This document shows positions 36,701-43,660 of a stretch of DNA of 64,000 nucleotides, one piece after another (position 1 is the stretch's first letter; the number at the start of each line of letters is the position of its first letter). The notes beneath the pieces were generated by a model that was not told where the DNA came from, ran no database searches, and saw nothing but the letters and a program-made list of their open reading frames with translations. A program made the translations under genes and the position numbers. The stretch lies in contig NC_083710.1 in assembly GCF_033118175.1 (NCBI RefSeq), positions 38,781,501 through 38,845,500 on the forward strand, given 5' to 3'. The stretch comes from Dama dama. Lineage: Eukaryota; Chordata; Mammalia; Artiodactyla; Cervidae.

Positions 36701-37780
36701 TTCTGTTCACAGTTTTTTGTTTTTCCTTGTTGTTATCCAGCCATGTATTTCATCACCTCAGATGTGGAAAGTTGTTTAGGCACAATATTCTGGATAATGT
36801 TTAAACAAGGTTATTCTTTAGGGTCATAGCTTTCGCTTATTTGAAAATAATTTAAGTCTTTATTAAACTCATTATGATTGCTTCTGTTTTGATTTGGTTT
36901 TTTGGCCACAAGGCATGTGGGATTTTAGCCCCCTGACCAGAGATCTAACCCACACCCCCTGCATTGGGAGGTGAAGTCTTTAACCCCTGGACCCTAAGGG
37001 AAGTCCCTGAAAAGATAATAATTTTGGAATGCCTTGTACTCTATGGCTGTCTTTTCTTAGTATAAAAAGAGTTCACTGAGTATATTTTTAACCTTTTAGT
37101 GATGACTCTTAATCATTTCATGAATTTGTGGATACGTTCTAGAACAGTTGGTAAGATAGAAGTGGGATTTTGAGTCAGGCCTGAGTTTGTAATAGGTAGT
37201 CTGACCATTTACTAGCTTTATACATGTCTGTGGTTCTTAATAACACTAGTAATAATATTCTTCTTGCACTCTAGGAAAATGGTTTGGACATTCAGATCTA
37301 TTTGTAACTAACAATCAATTTGTAACTAACTGTAAGAAAGAGCCTAAAACTTGAAAACTTATTGTCAGAATTTCTGACTTCTTATTGTTTTGGCTTTCAG
37401 CAGCATTTAAATTCTCTTAACTGATCATCATTAAGGCCTTCATCCAGGTTATTTGCCCCTCAGTATGAAGTCAAGGGAAAATCAGGTTTTTGGACTTGAA
37501 ATGACTGCTGCTAAACATCTTTAGAGCCAGTGGACATTTTCACCTAGTGTGAAAACCAGACTTGCAAATCTTAGCACTGCTTTCCTTCCTTCTGGGTTCT
37601 AACAGCAGACAGATGGTTGGTACCAGAAACCTATTTAGTGCTTACATAAGACTTGGTTTTACTGTGATCGTCAATTTTAACATTTAGCTAGGAACCTAAT
37701 ACTTCTTTTTCTGTCATGTCATATATAATTATGTGCTTACAGGGACAAATAACCATGTAACAGTGGCAATAGAAAATTGA
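6693..37780 (+). CDS. ZDHHC20: ZDHHC20 protein acyltransferase, 3' eleven coding exons (gene partial at left edge)
   Basis: The gene encodes an S-palmitoyltransferase that loads palmitate onto its own DHHC cysteine and passes it to cysteines of target proteins at the Golgi and plasma membrane. Spliced coding segments: 6693-6719, 10288-10391, 14832-14952, 19695-19764, 20823-20855, 21456-21576, 29452-29584, 29953-30079, 34767-34856, 36238-36353, 37743-37780. They total 980 nt and start at codon position 2, giving about 326 residues and a TGA stop. Every junction is GT-AG and the phases agree throughout. Visible parts are TM2 (AFHLFFVMFVWSYWMTIF), the zinc-binding cysteine-rich domain ending in KMDHHCPW, TM3, TM4, the TTIE form of the family TTxE motif, and the C-terminal tail ending NNHVTVAIEN. 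Human ZDHHC20 is about 365 residues, so roughly the first 40 (including TM1) are encoded left of the window. The close paralogues ZDHHC2 and ZDHHC15 differ in the tail, which fits ZDHHC20 best. Confidence 0.96.
7160..7230 (-). mobile_element. CHR-type SINE head fragment
   Basis: Antisense tRNA-like part: GGAATTGAACCCATGTCCTC, then TCCTAACCACTGGACCACCA and GGAATTTCC. Confidence 0.75.
7690..7765 (+). mobile_element. MIR-like remnant
   Basis: CTATTAAGCACTTACTATAT and CCAGGCAGTATACTAAA resemble the MIR core. Confidence 0.55.
8404..8580 (+). mobile_element. MIR SINE
   Basis: CAGGTTTGAATTCTGGCTTT, AAGTGACACTGGGCAAGGTA and CTCTGAGCCTTTGTTTTACC follow the MIR consensus order. Confidence 0.75.
9355..9430 (+). 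mobile_element. MIR-like remnant
   Basis: CAGTATTCACTGAGGATTTA, TTGCGTGTCAGACACCATTC and TAAATGTTTTCC resemble the MIR 3' part. Confidence 0.55.
10288..10391 (+). CDS. ZDHHC20: ZDHHC20 exon encoding TM2
   Basis: The exon lies between TTTACCAG and GTAAAT. It encodes AVVYLVAFHLFFVMFVWSYW and the following MTIFTSPASPSKE, the second membrane span and the start of the cytosolic loop. It ends in phase 0. Confidence 0.96.
11340..11780 (-). mobile_element. Old L1-like sequence
   Basis: Sequence such as CAGTCCTCCATTGTGCTGTG and CTGTTAATGGGCGTTTGGGT is reminiscent of antisense L1M. It is highly diverged and the boundaries are uncertain. Confidence 0.45.
12110..12290 (+). mobile_element. MIR SINE
   Basis: CCTCTGTAAAGTCAGGGTGA, CTCATTGGATTGTTGTATGG, then GTGCTTAGAAGAATGCCAAG and CACATAGTAAGTGCC match the MIR consensus, with a short CA run inside. 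Confidence 0.75.
12300..12830 (+). mobile_element. L2 LINE 3' remnant
   Basis: A run of C/T-rich sequence, then GAAGGCAAAGGCTATATTTT and CCCTGGTACCCAGGACAGTA, follows the L2 3' consensus order. Confidence 0.6.
13155..13278 (+). mobile_element. Bov-tA SINE, 5'-truncated
   Basis: CAACCCACTCCAGTATTTTG, GAGAATTCCATGGACTG, CATGGGGTTGCAAAGAGTCG and GGACTGAGCAACTTTCACTT form the 3' half of Bov-tA. Confidence 0.9.
14832..14952 (+). CDS. ZDHHC20: ZDHHC20 exon, cytosolic loop before the cysteine-rich domain
   Basis: The exon lies between CTTCTATAG and GTAAGA. It encodes a basic and acidic helix-like stretch (KERYEKEFSQERQQEILRRA) and then DLPIYTTSASK. It ends in phase 1. The strong similarity to the ZDHHC20 family here supports the gene assignment. 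Confidence 0.97.
15158..15207. repeat. Perfect 22-bp inverted repeat, 6-nt loop
   Basis: The arm at 15158-15179 (TATCTCAGGTAAATCTATCT followed by CA) is the exact reverse complement of 15186-15207, with loop GGTATT. Partial repeats of ACAGGTATTTCAGATAC lie around it (15113-15127 and 15208-15224). It is not an element I recognise. Confidence 0.95.
15680..15850 (+). mobile_element. MIR SINE
   Basis: CCACTTTACAGATGAGGAAA, CAGAGGTGAGGTAACTTAGT and AAAGGTCACACAGACAG follow the MIR consensus. Confidence 0.8.
16007..16469. mobile_element. Tigger-type DNA transposon, internally deleted
   Basis: The start TA/CAGGCACCCTTTGAAGAATA and the end ACCAGGTGTGCCTG are diverged inverted ends. Internal phrases GTGGGTTCAGTTCCAGACAC, ATCATCTGAGCCTTGAGCAA and ATTACCAAAATGTGACACAG match the two ends of Tigger1. 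About 460 bp remain, and no transposase is left. Confidence 0.75.
16785..16920 (-). mobile_element. CHR-type tRNA SINE
   Basis: Antisense copy: GGAGGCATGTAGGATCTTAG, CCAGAGATCAAACCCGTGTC and CTGGACTGCCAGGAAATTCC. Confidence 0.8.
17160..17330 (+). mobile_element. MIR SINE
   Basis: CATGTTAGAGATGAAGGGGT and GAGTGGCAAGGTCTGGGATT follow the MIR consensus. Confidence 0.65.
18130..18330 (+). mobile_element. MIR-like remnant
   Basis: AACAAAAGCAGAAATTGCGT, TACTGTCAAGGTCACAAGGG and GAGAACCAGTGTGAATC resemble MIR. Confidence 0.55.
19695..19764 (+). CDS. ZDHHC20: ZDHHC20 exon, first half of zinc-binding cysteine-rich domain
   Basis: The exon lies between AAATGTAG and GTAAGT. It encodes VRYCERCQLIKPDRAHHCSA and CD, carrying the C-x2-C and HC-x2-C zinc ligands. 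It ends in phase 2 (GT/G), which gives Val at the junction where some orthologues have Ser. Confidence 0.96.
20823..20855 (+). CDS. ZDHHC20: ZDHHC20 micro-exon carrying the DHHC catalytic motif (33 nt)
   Basis: The exon lies between TTTCTTAG and GTATGT. It encodes CILKMDHHCP and the first two bases of Trp. The catalytic Asp-His-His-Cys is therefore held on a 33-nt exon. Skipping it would keep the frame (33 is divisible by 3) but remove the active site. Confidence 0.96.
21200..21430 (-). mobile_element. L1M fragment
   Basis: TTTTTAAGTGTACAAGTTCA, GCATTGTTTTGCAACCAGTG, TTTCATCTTGCAAAACTGAT and GACACCATTCTAGTTTTGTT match the antisense old-L1 3' region. It ends just before the exon at 21456. Confidence 0.75.
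21456..21576 (+). CDS. ZDHHC20: ZDHHC20 exon, end of cysteine-rich domain and TM3
   Basis: The exon lies between TTCTTCTAG and GTAAGT. It encodes VNNCVGFSNYKF, which completes the zinc domain, then the hydrophobic TM3 (FLLFLFYSLLYCLFVATTVL) and QYFIKFWT. It ends in phase 0, so an in-frame cassette can follow. Confidence 0.97.
22985..23330 (+). mobile_element. Old mammalian repeat, left part (family unsure)
   Basis: CTATGTGCCAGGCACATATG, CTAGGCACTTTGGATATATC and the following text match a common ancient repeat that I cannot name surely. It resumes after the L1, from about 27509 to 27850. Confidence 0.5.
23856..23892. repeat. A-tract flanked by direct repeats inside the L1
   Basis: AAAAAGTTCTGGG ends at 23870, a run of A follows, and AAAAGTTCTGGG recurs at 23881-23892. 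The normal L1 reading continues on both sides (CAACAT...GATGCAGCA). Confidence 0.75.
26228..26415 (+). mobile_element. tRNA-derived SINE nested in the L1
   Basis: GGTTGCAATAGCTAAGACTC, GGGTTTGATCCCTGGTCAGG and GGCACAGCCAAATAAATAAG. It separates L1 text AAAACCACAGCAG from GATATCACCTTATACCTG. Confidence 0.8.
26745..27045 (+). mobile_element. CHR-type SINE nested in the L1
   Basis: AGTCCAGTAGATAAGAATCC, CACCACAACTTCTGAGCCCA and AAGAGTAGCCCCCACTCACT match the CHR body. The L1 text continues after it with GTGCAATGGAATATTCTTCT. Confidence 0.85.
28171..28206 (+). CDS. ZDHHC20: ZDHHC20 probable 36-nt in-frame cassette exon
   Basis: A 36-nt open segment encodes LCRRKSTESCPK. It is flanked by an AG acceptor (TTTGTACAAG) and a GTAAAA donor, and lies between two phase-0 exons. 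Including it adds 12 residues, with two cysteines and four basic residues, between KFWT and NELTDTR. By DHHC topology that is the lumenal or extracellular loop joining TM3 to TM4. I recall, without being able to check, a similar segment in some mammalian ZDHHC20 isoforms. The polypyrimidine tract is modest, which fits alternative use. Confidence 0.7.
28404..28618 (+). mobile_element. Bov-tA SINE, full length
   Basis: CTTCCCTGGTGGCTCAGATG, AAGAATCTGCCTGCAGTGCA, GAGAATTCCATGGACAGAGG and GACATGACTAAGCAGCTAAC. Confidence 0.93.
29162..29220. repeat. T-tract plus ATTTATTG flanked by 15-bp direct repeats
   Basis: TTAACAGCAGTTTTT occurs at 29162-29176 and 29206-29220. Between them is a long T-run and ATTTATTG. 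A retrotransposon poly(A) tail in antisense with almost no body would give this picture. Confidence 0.85.
29452..29584 (+). CDS. ZDHHC20: ZDHHC20 exon encoding TM4
   Basis: The exon lies between TTTTCTCAG and GTAAGT. It encodes NELTDTRAKFHVLF, the TM4 span (LFFVSTMFFISVLSLLSY) and HCWLVGKNRTTI. It ends in phase 1. The TTxE motif needed for the family fold is completed by the Glu codon that spans into the next exon. Confidence 0.97.
29953..30079 (+). CDS. ZDHHC20: ZDHHC20 exon, start of C-terminal cytosolic tail
   Basis: The exon lies between TCTAAACAG and GTAGCT. It encodes ESFRAPTFSYGADGNGFSLG and then a segment containing NWRQVFGDEKKYWLLPIFS. The donor GTAGCT is weaker than the others in this gene. 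Confidence 0.96.
30695..30800 (-). mobile_element. CHR-type tRNA SINE
   Basis: Antisense copy: CATGTGGGATCTTAATTCCC, GACCAGGGACTGAACCTGGG and CTAGACTCCCAGGGAATTTC. Confidence 0.8.
30800..31480 (-). mobile_element. L1M antisense fragment
   Basis: TTGAGCTTCTTGGATCTGTA and CACTACTTCTTCAAGTATTT match old antisense L1 sequence. Confidence 0.55.
31897..32960 (+). mobile_element. Retrocopy of an LTR-initiated transcript, with poly(A) and target duplication
   Basis: The insert begins GGGGTACTCTTTTGCCCCCT and continues as what looks like the R-U5 part of a ruminant endogenous retrovirus LTR: AATAAAACTTTATTACACAA, then TCTCCTCCGGAGGCCAAGAA, ending CAACAACCTTTCA at 32079. Non-viral genomic sequence follows, including an old MER-like stretch and an antisense Bov-tA (32461-32586). 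It ends in 21 A (32930-32950). The target AAAAATCACAGTATC is present at 31882-31896 and 32946-32960. No viral gene is present. The structure fits L1-mediated insertion of an RNA that began at a solo LTR. Confidence 0.8.
32461..32586 (-). mobile_element. Bov-tA SINE, partial
   Basis: CTAAGTCACTTCAGCTGTGT, CCATGGACTGTAGCTTGCCA and GCAAGAATACTGGAGTGGGT. It was carried along inside the retrocopy. Confidence 0.88.
33005..34290 (-). mobile_element. L1M antisense fragment
   Basis: TTCTTGGATCTATGAAATTT, GTTGGATAGTTTCTACTGGC and CTGTTAAGCTCATCCAGTGA match an old antisense L1. The GC-richer end (33730-34280) is open for 186 codons on the + strand but reads as non-coding repeat. Confidence 0.55.
34767..34856 (+). 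CDS. ZDHHC20: ZDHHC20 exon, C-terminal tail
   Basis: The exon lies between ATTATGCAG and GTGTGC. It encodes QGDGCSFPTRLVGTDPEQAS and then VSNQSESAR, a cytosolic tail segment. It ends in phase 2. Confidence 0.95.
34905..34921. repeat. Short TG microsatellite
   Basis: A (TG)n run of about eight units lies 50 nt after the donor at 34857. Confidence 0.8.
36238..36353 (+). CDS. ZDHHC20: ZDHHC20 exon, C-terminal tail
   Basis: The exon lies between TTCTTTCAG and GTAATG. It encodes IGSNQPFPIKPLSESKNRLL and then DSDSQWLESGSEEGVGGS. It ends in phase 1. A 137-bp tandem duplication begins about 66 nt past its donor. Confidence 0.95.
36420..36694. repeat. 137-bp tandem duplication in a ZDHHC20 intron
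   Basis: Copy 1 (36420-36556) and copy 2 (36557-36694) are nearly identical. Both contain GATATTTTAAAATACTA, TTTTTAATAAAATGTCTTCT, TTGTGGGTTGTTAGTGTTGA and GAGGAAGTGTAGTG. Only a few substitutions and a 1-3 nt indel separate them, so the duplication is recent. Confidence 0.95.
36890..37010 (-). mobile_element. CHR-type tRNA SINE
   Basis: Antisense copy: GGCATGTGGGATTTTAGCCC, CTGACCAGAGATCTAACCCA and CCTGGACCCTAAGGGAAGTC. Confidence 0.8.
37743..37780 (+). CDS. ZDHHC20: ZDHHC20 last coding exon and stop
   Basis: After the acceptor TGCTTACAG, 35 nt complete GTNNHVTVAIEN, followed by a TGA stop at 37778-37780. The C-terminal sequence matches the family end as I know it. The 3' UTR continues without an intron. 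Confidence 0.95.
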
Positions 37781-39917
37781 GTACCACTAGTTCATAACTA
37801 ACCAATTGAATAAGAGCAAGGTAAGACAGTATAAAGGTAATTTCTCCAAAAATTGCCCTTTATTTGCATGTCATACTCTCAAGAGAGTCTGCAGTTGAGT
37901 CTTTCTCATTCTTTCCATTATAGTATCAAATAGCTCAGGACAGATTGAAAGGTCACAGCTGCCTACCTCCCAGTTTTCTTCCCATTCCTAGCACAGTCTT
38001 ACTAAGTATTTATTGGTAGATTAATGAAGAAATGAAGAAAAATTGTTTAGGATTGGTATATGGACAACTAACCTTTTCAGTAAATGGTACCTTATCAATT
38101 TATTTAAGGGGAAAAGGTGACTTTTGCCCAGTGCTGAAGAAATTTGATCCATAAAAGAGTGAGTGAGACTTAAGAGGTTCATTGATGTTATTTACTTGGT
38201 AAAAGATGCAGCAGAAAGCAGTTCTCTGTCTGTACCCAGGCCAGTGATGTCTCTGTGCCCAGCAACAGTAGCCAGAGGAGGTTGACTTAAATAGGACTAG
38301 GAGCCCTTGTGAGGGCAGTGCTGACGCTGACACTGACCCGCAGGGACACTGAGCCCTCGAGAAGACAGCTGTGCACGTGTCAGCTGGAAGCTAAGCTCAC
38401 TGGCTCAGAAGCATCACGTGCAGCTGTTAGGTTTTTTTAAAACCCGCGTGTGGTGTTTATTGGTTCCCTGTTGCTGCCTAACAAAGTATACACACTGAGC
38501 GGTGTAAGACAGCACACCTCTATTACCCCAGTTGTCCTTTTCTTACCTGTAATCTCACCTAGGGACATCTGCTGCCTCCTGGGTGTCTGTCATTAGCATT
38601 CAGTTCCTTACAAGGACCTGGAGCCCATGTGCACATCACCAGCCCGTTGGGATTCCCAGCAGGCAGGGGGCAGCCTGAGCCACAGGCGATAATCACATGT
38701 CACCGGCTGCCCCAGGGAGAGCTGATCCTCCTCAGACAGGGCTCCTGGTCCTGGCTCTGCTCTTCTGCGTATAGGTGGAATGATGGCTCATGCTCCTATT
38801 TAAGAATCCTCACCGAAATTCCCACAGACATCCAGTAGCAGTCTCCTCAGCTTAGGCCCGGGTTAACAGTAAGGGAAAAGTGTAAGCCTCGGTCTCTATT
38901 AAAATGCTCATGTGATGGCTTCAGGGAGACAGTCCGTGATCTGGCCCTTGTCTTCAGCTTCTAAAAACCTTTATTATTATTATTAAGAGTATATTAGTAG
39001 AATTAAAGTATTTCCTTTCTTGTTATATTAGCAGCTTTATACCTTAGCCCAGAGAACTGTTTAATCAATCTTATTTTCAGAAATATAAAATCAAGTTTTA
39101 ATAATTAAATTGTCTCTGGTTTTGTAGGTTTACAAAAACATATTGTGGACTGATATTTTGTTTTCTGATCAATGGGATGAAATAATTGAAGTATAAAAGA
39201 AGATATATTTTTTAAAAAAGGAAACCTTTGTACGGATTGTTGGATCCACAGAAGCACTGCTCCAGAGCGGGAAGATGCCTTAATCTTAAATGAGCCCATT
39301 TGTTCAGCACTGACTCACAGCTACAAAAGAGACTTCATTTTCCTTTGGAAGTAACATTTTCTCATAATAACATGAGATGCCATAATATGAGCTATCAGGT
39401 CACATGTTAACATGACATATGCATTTTTTTGATACCTGGGTTACATTATTAGAGTTGTTTCTTAGTATCCATATAAATTTTCACTCTAGAAACACAAGCT
39501 AAAAACTTAAGTGAAGTACATCTAGGTCAGTATGGTGGCTGAAAGTGAATAATAATATGCAAATTACTGCTGCTTGTACTGTGTAAGAAAGAAAATAACT
39601 GCTTTTTAAAAAAAAAATTTGGTGTTTGCTAATTTATAGTTACTGTTTTATACTTTTCAACATTTTTAACAGATTTTTTTATTGTTGGCTATAAAATAAC
39701 ACTCAGAGGGATTTAGATACCTAAATATAATCATTTGGAGCACATTTGTATAATTCATTGAAGGCTTAGTTCTAAGCATTAATTAAACCAATTGTAGTTT
39801 TGTGCCCAAGGCTTAAAGAAAATTTGGCAGTGTAAGAAATTTTTTATTTGTGTCTGCTTTTAATGCACTTTTTTGTTGAACTTGCGTGGGTATTTATACG
39901 GGTAGGGAAACAAAGGT

Positions 39918-39985
39918 TATGTGCTATAGAAATGTGGACATGCTATAGAAAAGCTATAGAAAAGCTGGACATGTGCTATAGAAAT
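39918..39985. repeat. Local direct repeats GCTATAGAAA
   Basis: GCTATAGAAA recurs four times within 70 bases of the ZDHHC20 3' UTR, mixed with GGACATG repeats. It looks like slippage. Confidence 0.8.
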
Positions 39986-40090
39986 ACTCAATACAGGATT
40001 GAGTTGAAGTGACTAGAAGGAAAAAGAAAGAGAAGCTATAAGTAAGCTGTTAAAATATGTTTTCAGAGTGTTACCTGCTGTTGACTTGAC

Positions 40091-40127
40091 TTTCAAATTT
40101 CAATTTTTTTTTTCAAATTTCAATTTT
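40091..40127. repeat. 17-bp direct repeat with T spacer
   Basis: TTTCAAATTTCAATTTT occurs at 40091-40107 and 40111-40127, separated by TTT, in the ZDHHC20 3' UTR. Confidence 0.9.
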
Positions 40128-42582
40128 AAGACTGAAATTTGCTTTGAAACTTTTTACATTAATCCCATAACAGCTTAGACAGCAACTTAAAATGCATTTG
40201 AATGGAGGGTAAAACTGTTCAGTATAACAATTAACCCTAGCCACTGTCAAGAAACAAATTCTCACCTAAGCAGTCATTCTGAGATGGATTTCACTTTCAT
40301 ATGCAGGATTTTAAATCTGACTTCCTAACAGCAACCCCTTTCTGCCTAGACACTTACCCCCTTTTCCTTTTGAAGTCTAATCTACGCGACAGAAATTGCT
40401 GCGTTAACTTTAAAGATTAGAATTCATATCCTATAAGGAGAAACAATGTACCATCCTGTTTATACTGTTTAGTCAAAACTAAAATGATTGATTGCTGCTG
40501 GAAGTGGGTAGATTTTAACCAGCATCTATAAATAGCCCAGTTTTCTCTCTGTAAAATGGGAGTAGGGGAAGGGCTGTTATGAATGATTTGGATGGGACAA
40601 CCTTTAACATTCTTTGATTATAATTCTGCACAATACCTTACTTTACATTTGCCCAACAAATATTTTTGGACGCCAAACAGTATACTAGGGATAGCTCTGT
40701 AATTTCCTAATATAGCATAAATTTTATAGCCATCTACTACAGGTTTAGTTTATAGGATTTGTCTAACTTCATGGGCTATATTACTAGATTTTAAAAGGAA
40801 GTAATTTTTTTCCCCTTTGAACTAGAGGAATGAGTTAGCTTTGAAAATACAATTTGGAATACTATAATACGGCTTCTACCTTTATTTCAACACAGTAGTC
40901 TTAATAATCTTGATTCTAGAAAATGTTTATGAGAGTTAAGGGGTATCAGTTTCCAACCAGAAACATCACTTTAGTCTGGCAGTTTGCGTATTATAAGGAA
41001 ATGGTAAATATTTAAACGTATATGCCTGCTTTCAGAAATGTCCTCCTGGTACTTCTTATGGACATTTCTATATTCAGGTCAAAAGATTTGCATGCACCGG
41101 ATTAACAACTGAGGAAACTTAATTTTCCCCTTAACCTATCTCGGTGATTTTTGGTGTTTTTGTCTTTTTCAGTTCTTTCAATTTCTGTCATTTAACATCA
41201 TCTTTTTTAATAACATAGTATACACCTTTTCAGAAATTTTCAGCTAAAGCCTTTGTTACCTTTGGTTTAATTAATTTATGGCCAACGTCTGCCACATTTT
41301 AAATAATAATTGACCAAGTTTATTCGTACATGTTAATGACTATTCAGCAAGGGCCTGCAGTGGGATGGGAACCAAGGAAAGGCTGTCTCCGTGGTATTTC
41401 AGCTGCTACAGATCAGTGCTGCCAACCTGTGGGGTAAAATGGTCAAAATAAAGCCCCGTCAAAATGTATTAGTAGGATCTTTGTTGCTTCAAGCACTTAA
41501 ACAGTTGTGATATTTAAGGAAAGTAAAGTTGAATTTCAGGTCTTGCCATTGCCATTAAAAACAAATTAAGACAGGAAACTTGGTTTTACCTGGGTACGAA
41601 CTGACTTGAATATTCAGTACCTGAGACATCTGACCACTGTCACTGTGCCAAACCAAAGAGCAGCTGCAACTTAGTGGTCACTAAACTTGCACCGCTTACA
41701 AAAGCAGTTTCATCTTTGCATATGGAAGAGTTTTTAAAATCCTTTTACATATTTAGTGGTTATGACCCAACGTGTCCTAAGTTAATTGAACTTAGCTTAA
41801 ATCAAATATGCAATGTTTACTTGAATTTTATTTCTGTTGAAAGCAGATTTTGACTGTTTATCCCGTTGCTTAAATTACAGATTTTCAGTTATGTGAGATT
41901 CCCTTCCATCATCTTTAAAGCAGATGCATATAAGGGCTTAGTGTTAGGATCTGCATATTTGCAGCGCTGAAGACAAATGATTTACAAATGTTTTGCTTAC
42001 ATGTTGTTCTAGGACTAGCACTGCTATCAATGCAAAGTATTTTTAACTAACCTGTTGAGAAATTAACCATATTTTTGCATTTCAGCCAAGATAAAGACCA
42101 TATTTAATATTCTATGATACAGCTAATATGTAAACCTGAAATCATGTTTCATATGTGAACTGTATTTTCCAATTTAAATTTAAAATGCAATATAGATTCA
42201 GAAAGGTCCATATTTTTCTAACTTCACTTTATATTTTGTTGAGTTGCATAAAGCAGCAAGGAACTGTATTTGTATTAAAAGCTTCAGAAAGCGATTAGCT
42301 GAGTTTATCATATTTGTACGATTGCAGATAAGTCTATGCCCATAAGATGGACACTATTTTAAGGTGATCTTTAATGTTTTTATATAAACGAATTTGGAAT
42401 ACAGTTTACTTTCTTTGTACTTATCAAGTCCCATAAGTCTTGTATTTGTTTCTCATGAGTGTAACCCTGGACCATGACTTTGATATCTTTGCTTTGTCTT
42501 TGGGTGGCCTAACCTACATTAACATGAAGGTTGAACATATTAAAACTTTTCTCCCGAAATCATGACGATGATTTACTTTATT

Positions 42583-42592
42583 AATAAATAAA
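42583..42592 (+). terminator. ZDHHC20: ZDHHC20 distal poly(A) signal
   Basis: Two overlapping AATAAA hexamers are followed within 30 nt by a GT/T-rich stretch. No downstream + strand feature competes before the convergent MRPL57 3' end about 400 bp away. Confidence 0.65.
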
Positions 42593-42610
42593 GTCCTGTA
42601 TTTGAACAGT

Positions 42611-42994
42611 TGTTGTTATTGTTATAAACTGATATTTACAAAATGAAAGAACAGCTATGATTTTTGCCATCTTGAAAATCTGGTAACATACAGTGCTGAG
42701 TTAGAAATAAGAATCTACTAATTTGGGTTAACCACAAGTATTACTTGACTGTGACAACACTGTAGCTTACCTAGGCCAAAGGTATAGATGGCTTTATCAA
42801 AAAAGCTTTAATTTAGCTTTTACTGAACATAATTTTCAGTTGTCCACTATTAGATGTAAAGCTCAGCAGAAAACGTTATTTCTATGAGTCTGTTTAACTG
42901 AAAAAGCTAGTTTTTTCCATTTGCGTTTAGTCAATTCTTGTTGACAGAAGGTACGGCTGCGTGATCAAGCCCCAACAAGAATCTCGCACTGACG
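42611..42994. other. Gap between convergent ZDHHC20 and MRPL57 3' ends
   Basis: About 0.4 kb of AT-rich sequence. I see no repeat or gene in it. Confidence 0.7.
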
Positions 42995-42999
42995 CTCCA

Positions 43000-43170
43000 A
43001 AAGCACAGTTGGTAGCTTTATTACGGCTTTGTACAAATGACGTTTGTGTCGTCTGTGACGCAGGCCATGTCCGCACCGTCCTTCAGGGAGGCGAGGGAGT
43101 AACCCGGGGCGAACGAGCCCCCACTGTGGGCAGTGGAGCTCGCGGGGCCGGGGGCCAGCGGGGCTCACGG
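43000..43170 (-). other. MRPL57: MRPL57 3' UTR
   Basis: It runs from the stop codon to an AATAAA on the - strand (43017-43022 on +, read TTTATT), with cleavage expected about 15-20 nt further. Confidence 0.75.
43017..43022 (-). terminator. MRPL57: MRPL57 poly(A) signal
   Basis: AATAAA on the - strand, about 150 nt past the stop, giving a short 3' UTR as usual for this gene. Confidence 0.75.
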
Positions 43171-43479
43171 TCAGTACCACCTCCTGGTGACGTTGAGGTG
43201 GTCGAGCTGGTCCTCCAGCCGACTGTGCGCGGGGAACTTGGCGACCTGCGCCGCCTTGAGCGCCTCGAAGGCGGCCGCCCTGCGGGCCGCCGCGTGACCG
43301 CGCTCCTGCTCGGCCGTGAGGAAAGGCCGGCTCAGCCAGTAGTGGTTCTCCGCTTCTATCTCCAGGCGACGGATCACGTTCTGCTTCGCCAGCGCCGACA
43401 CGGTCCGCGGCCGCCGGTGCTTCCCGATCCACTGCCGGCCGGGGATGCGGCCGCGGCACAGGAGCCCGGTCAGGAACAT
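43171..43479 (-). CDS. MRPL57: MRPL57, mitochondrial large ribosomal subunit protein mL63
   Basis: The gene encodes a small protein of the mitochondrial 39S subunit, made in the cytosol and imported. The whole CDS is one exon: ATG at 43479 down to a stop at 43171-43173, 102 residues, the usual mammalian length. It starts MFLTGLLCRGRIPGRQWIGK, a basic N-terminus that can act as a targeting signal. It then has KQNVIRRLEIEAENHYWLS and EQERGHAAARRAAAFEALKA, and ends LEDQLDHLNVTRRWY. The start is set by family homology and by an acceptor (CGGCAG/GCACC-ATG) five bases upstream. The frame stays open 37 codons further upstream, but that part is the 5' UTR intron and exon 1. Sequence and codon use are GC-rich because the gene lies in a CpG island. 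It is head to head with SKA3. Confidence 0.96.
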   Translation of the reverse strand: MFLTGLLCRGRIPGRQWIGKHRRPRTVSALAKQNVIRRLEIEAENHYWLSRPFLTAEQERGHAAARRAAAFEALKAAQVAKFPAHSRLEDQLDHLNVTRRWY

Positions 43480-43590
43480 GGTGCCTGCCGAGGGGAAGAG
43501 AAGAACTGACTGCACGCCAGACGGGGGAAAACGGACAGGAGAGCCCCGCCACCTCCCGCAAACCGCCTCGCCCCGCGCCGCCCTACTCAC

Positions 43591-43660
43591 CAGCCCCGCG
43601 TCAGGGCCGCTCTCCGCACGCCGGGGAACGACGCCGGAAGTGCGGTGCCGGAAGAGCCCC
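43591..43660 (-). other. MRPL57: MRPL57 5' UTR exon 1 (inferred)
   Basis: On the - strand, GGGGCTG is followed by a GTGAGT donor (43590 downward), and the acceptor is at 43485-43486, giving a 5' UTR intron of about 106 bp. The transcription start is not defined and the upper boundary is a guess. Confidence 0.6.

Larger units (their letters stand above)
37781..42610 (+). other. ZDHHC20: ZDHHC20 3' UTR
   Basis: About 4.8 kb of AT-rich sequence with few young repeats runs from the stop codon to two overlapping AATAAA signals (42583-42588 and 42587-42592). These are followed by a T/G-rich stretch (GTTGTTGTTATTG), as expected at a cleavage site. Near 38445-38960 is a more GC-rich part that looks like an old interspersed repeat I cannot name. 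The exact 3' end is inferred, and earlier poly(A) sites could be used. Confidence 0.7.

Noticed and set aside
42961..43509. 182-codon + strand frame and a 198-codon - strand frame over MRPL57
   Set aside because: They are alternative frames of a GC-rich coding exon where stop codons are rare. Only the third frame matches a known protein.
43480..43590. 37-codon N-terminal extension in frame with MRPL57
   Set aside because: It is covered by a 5' UTR intron with good splice sites, and the family starts at the internal MFL codon. It would matter only if the intron were retained.
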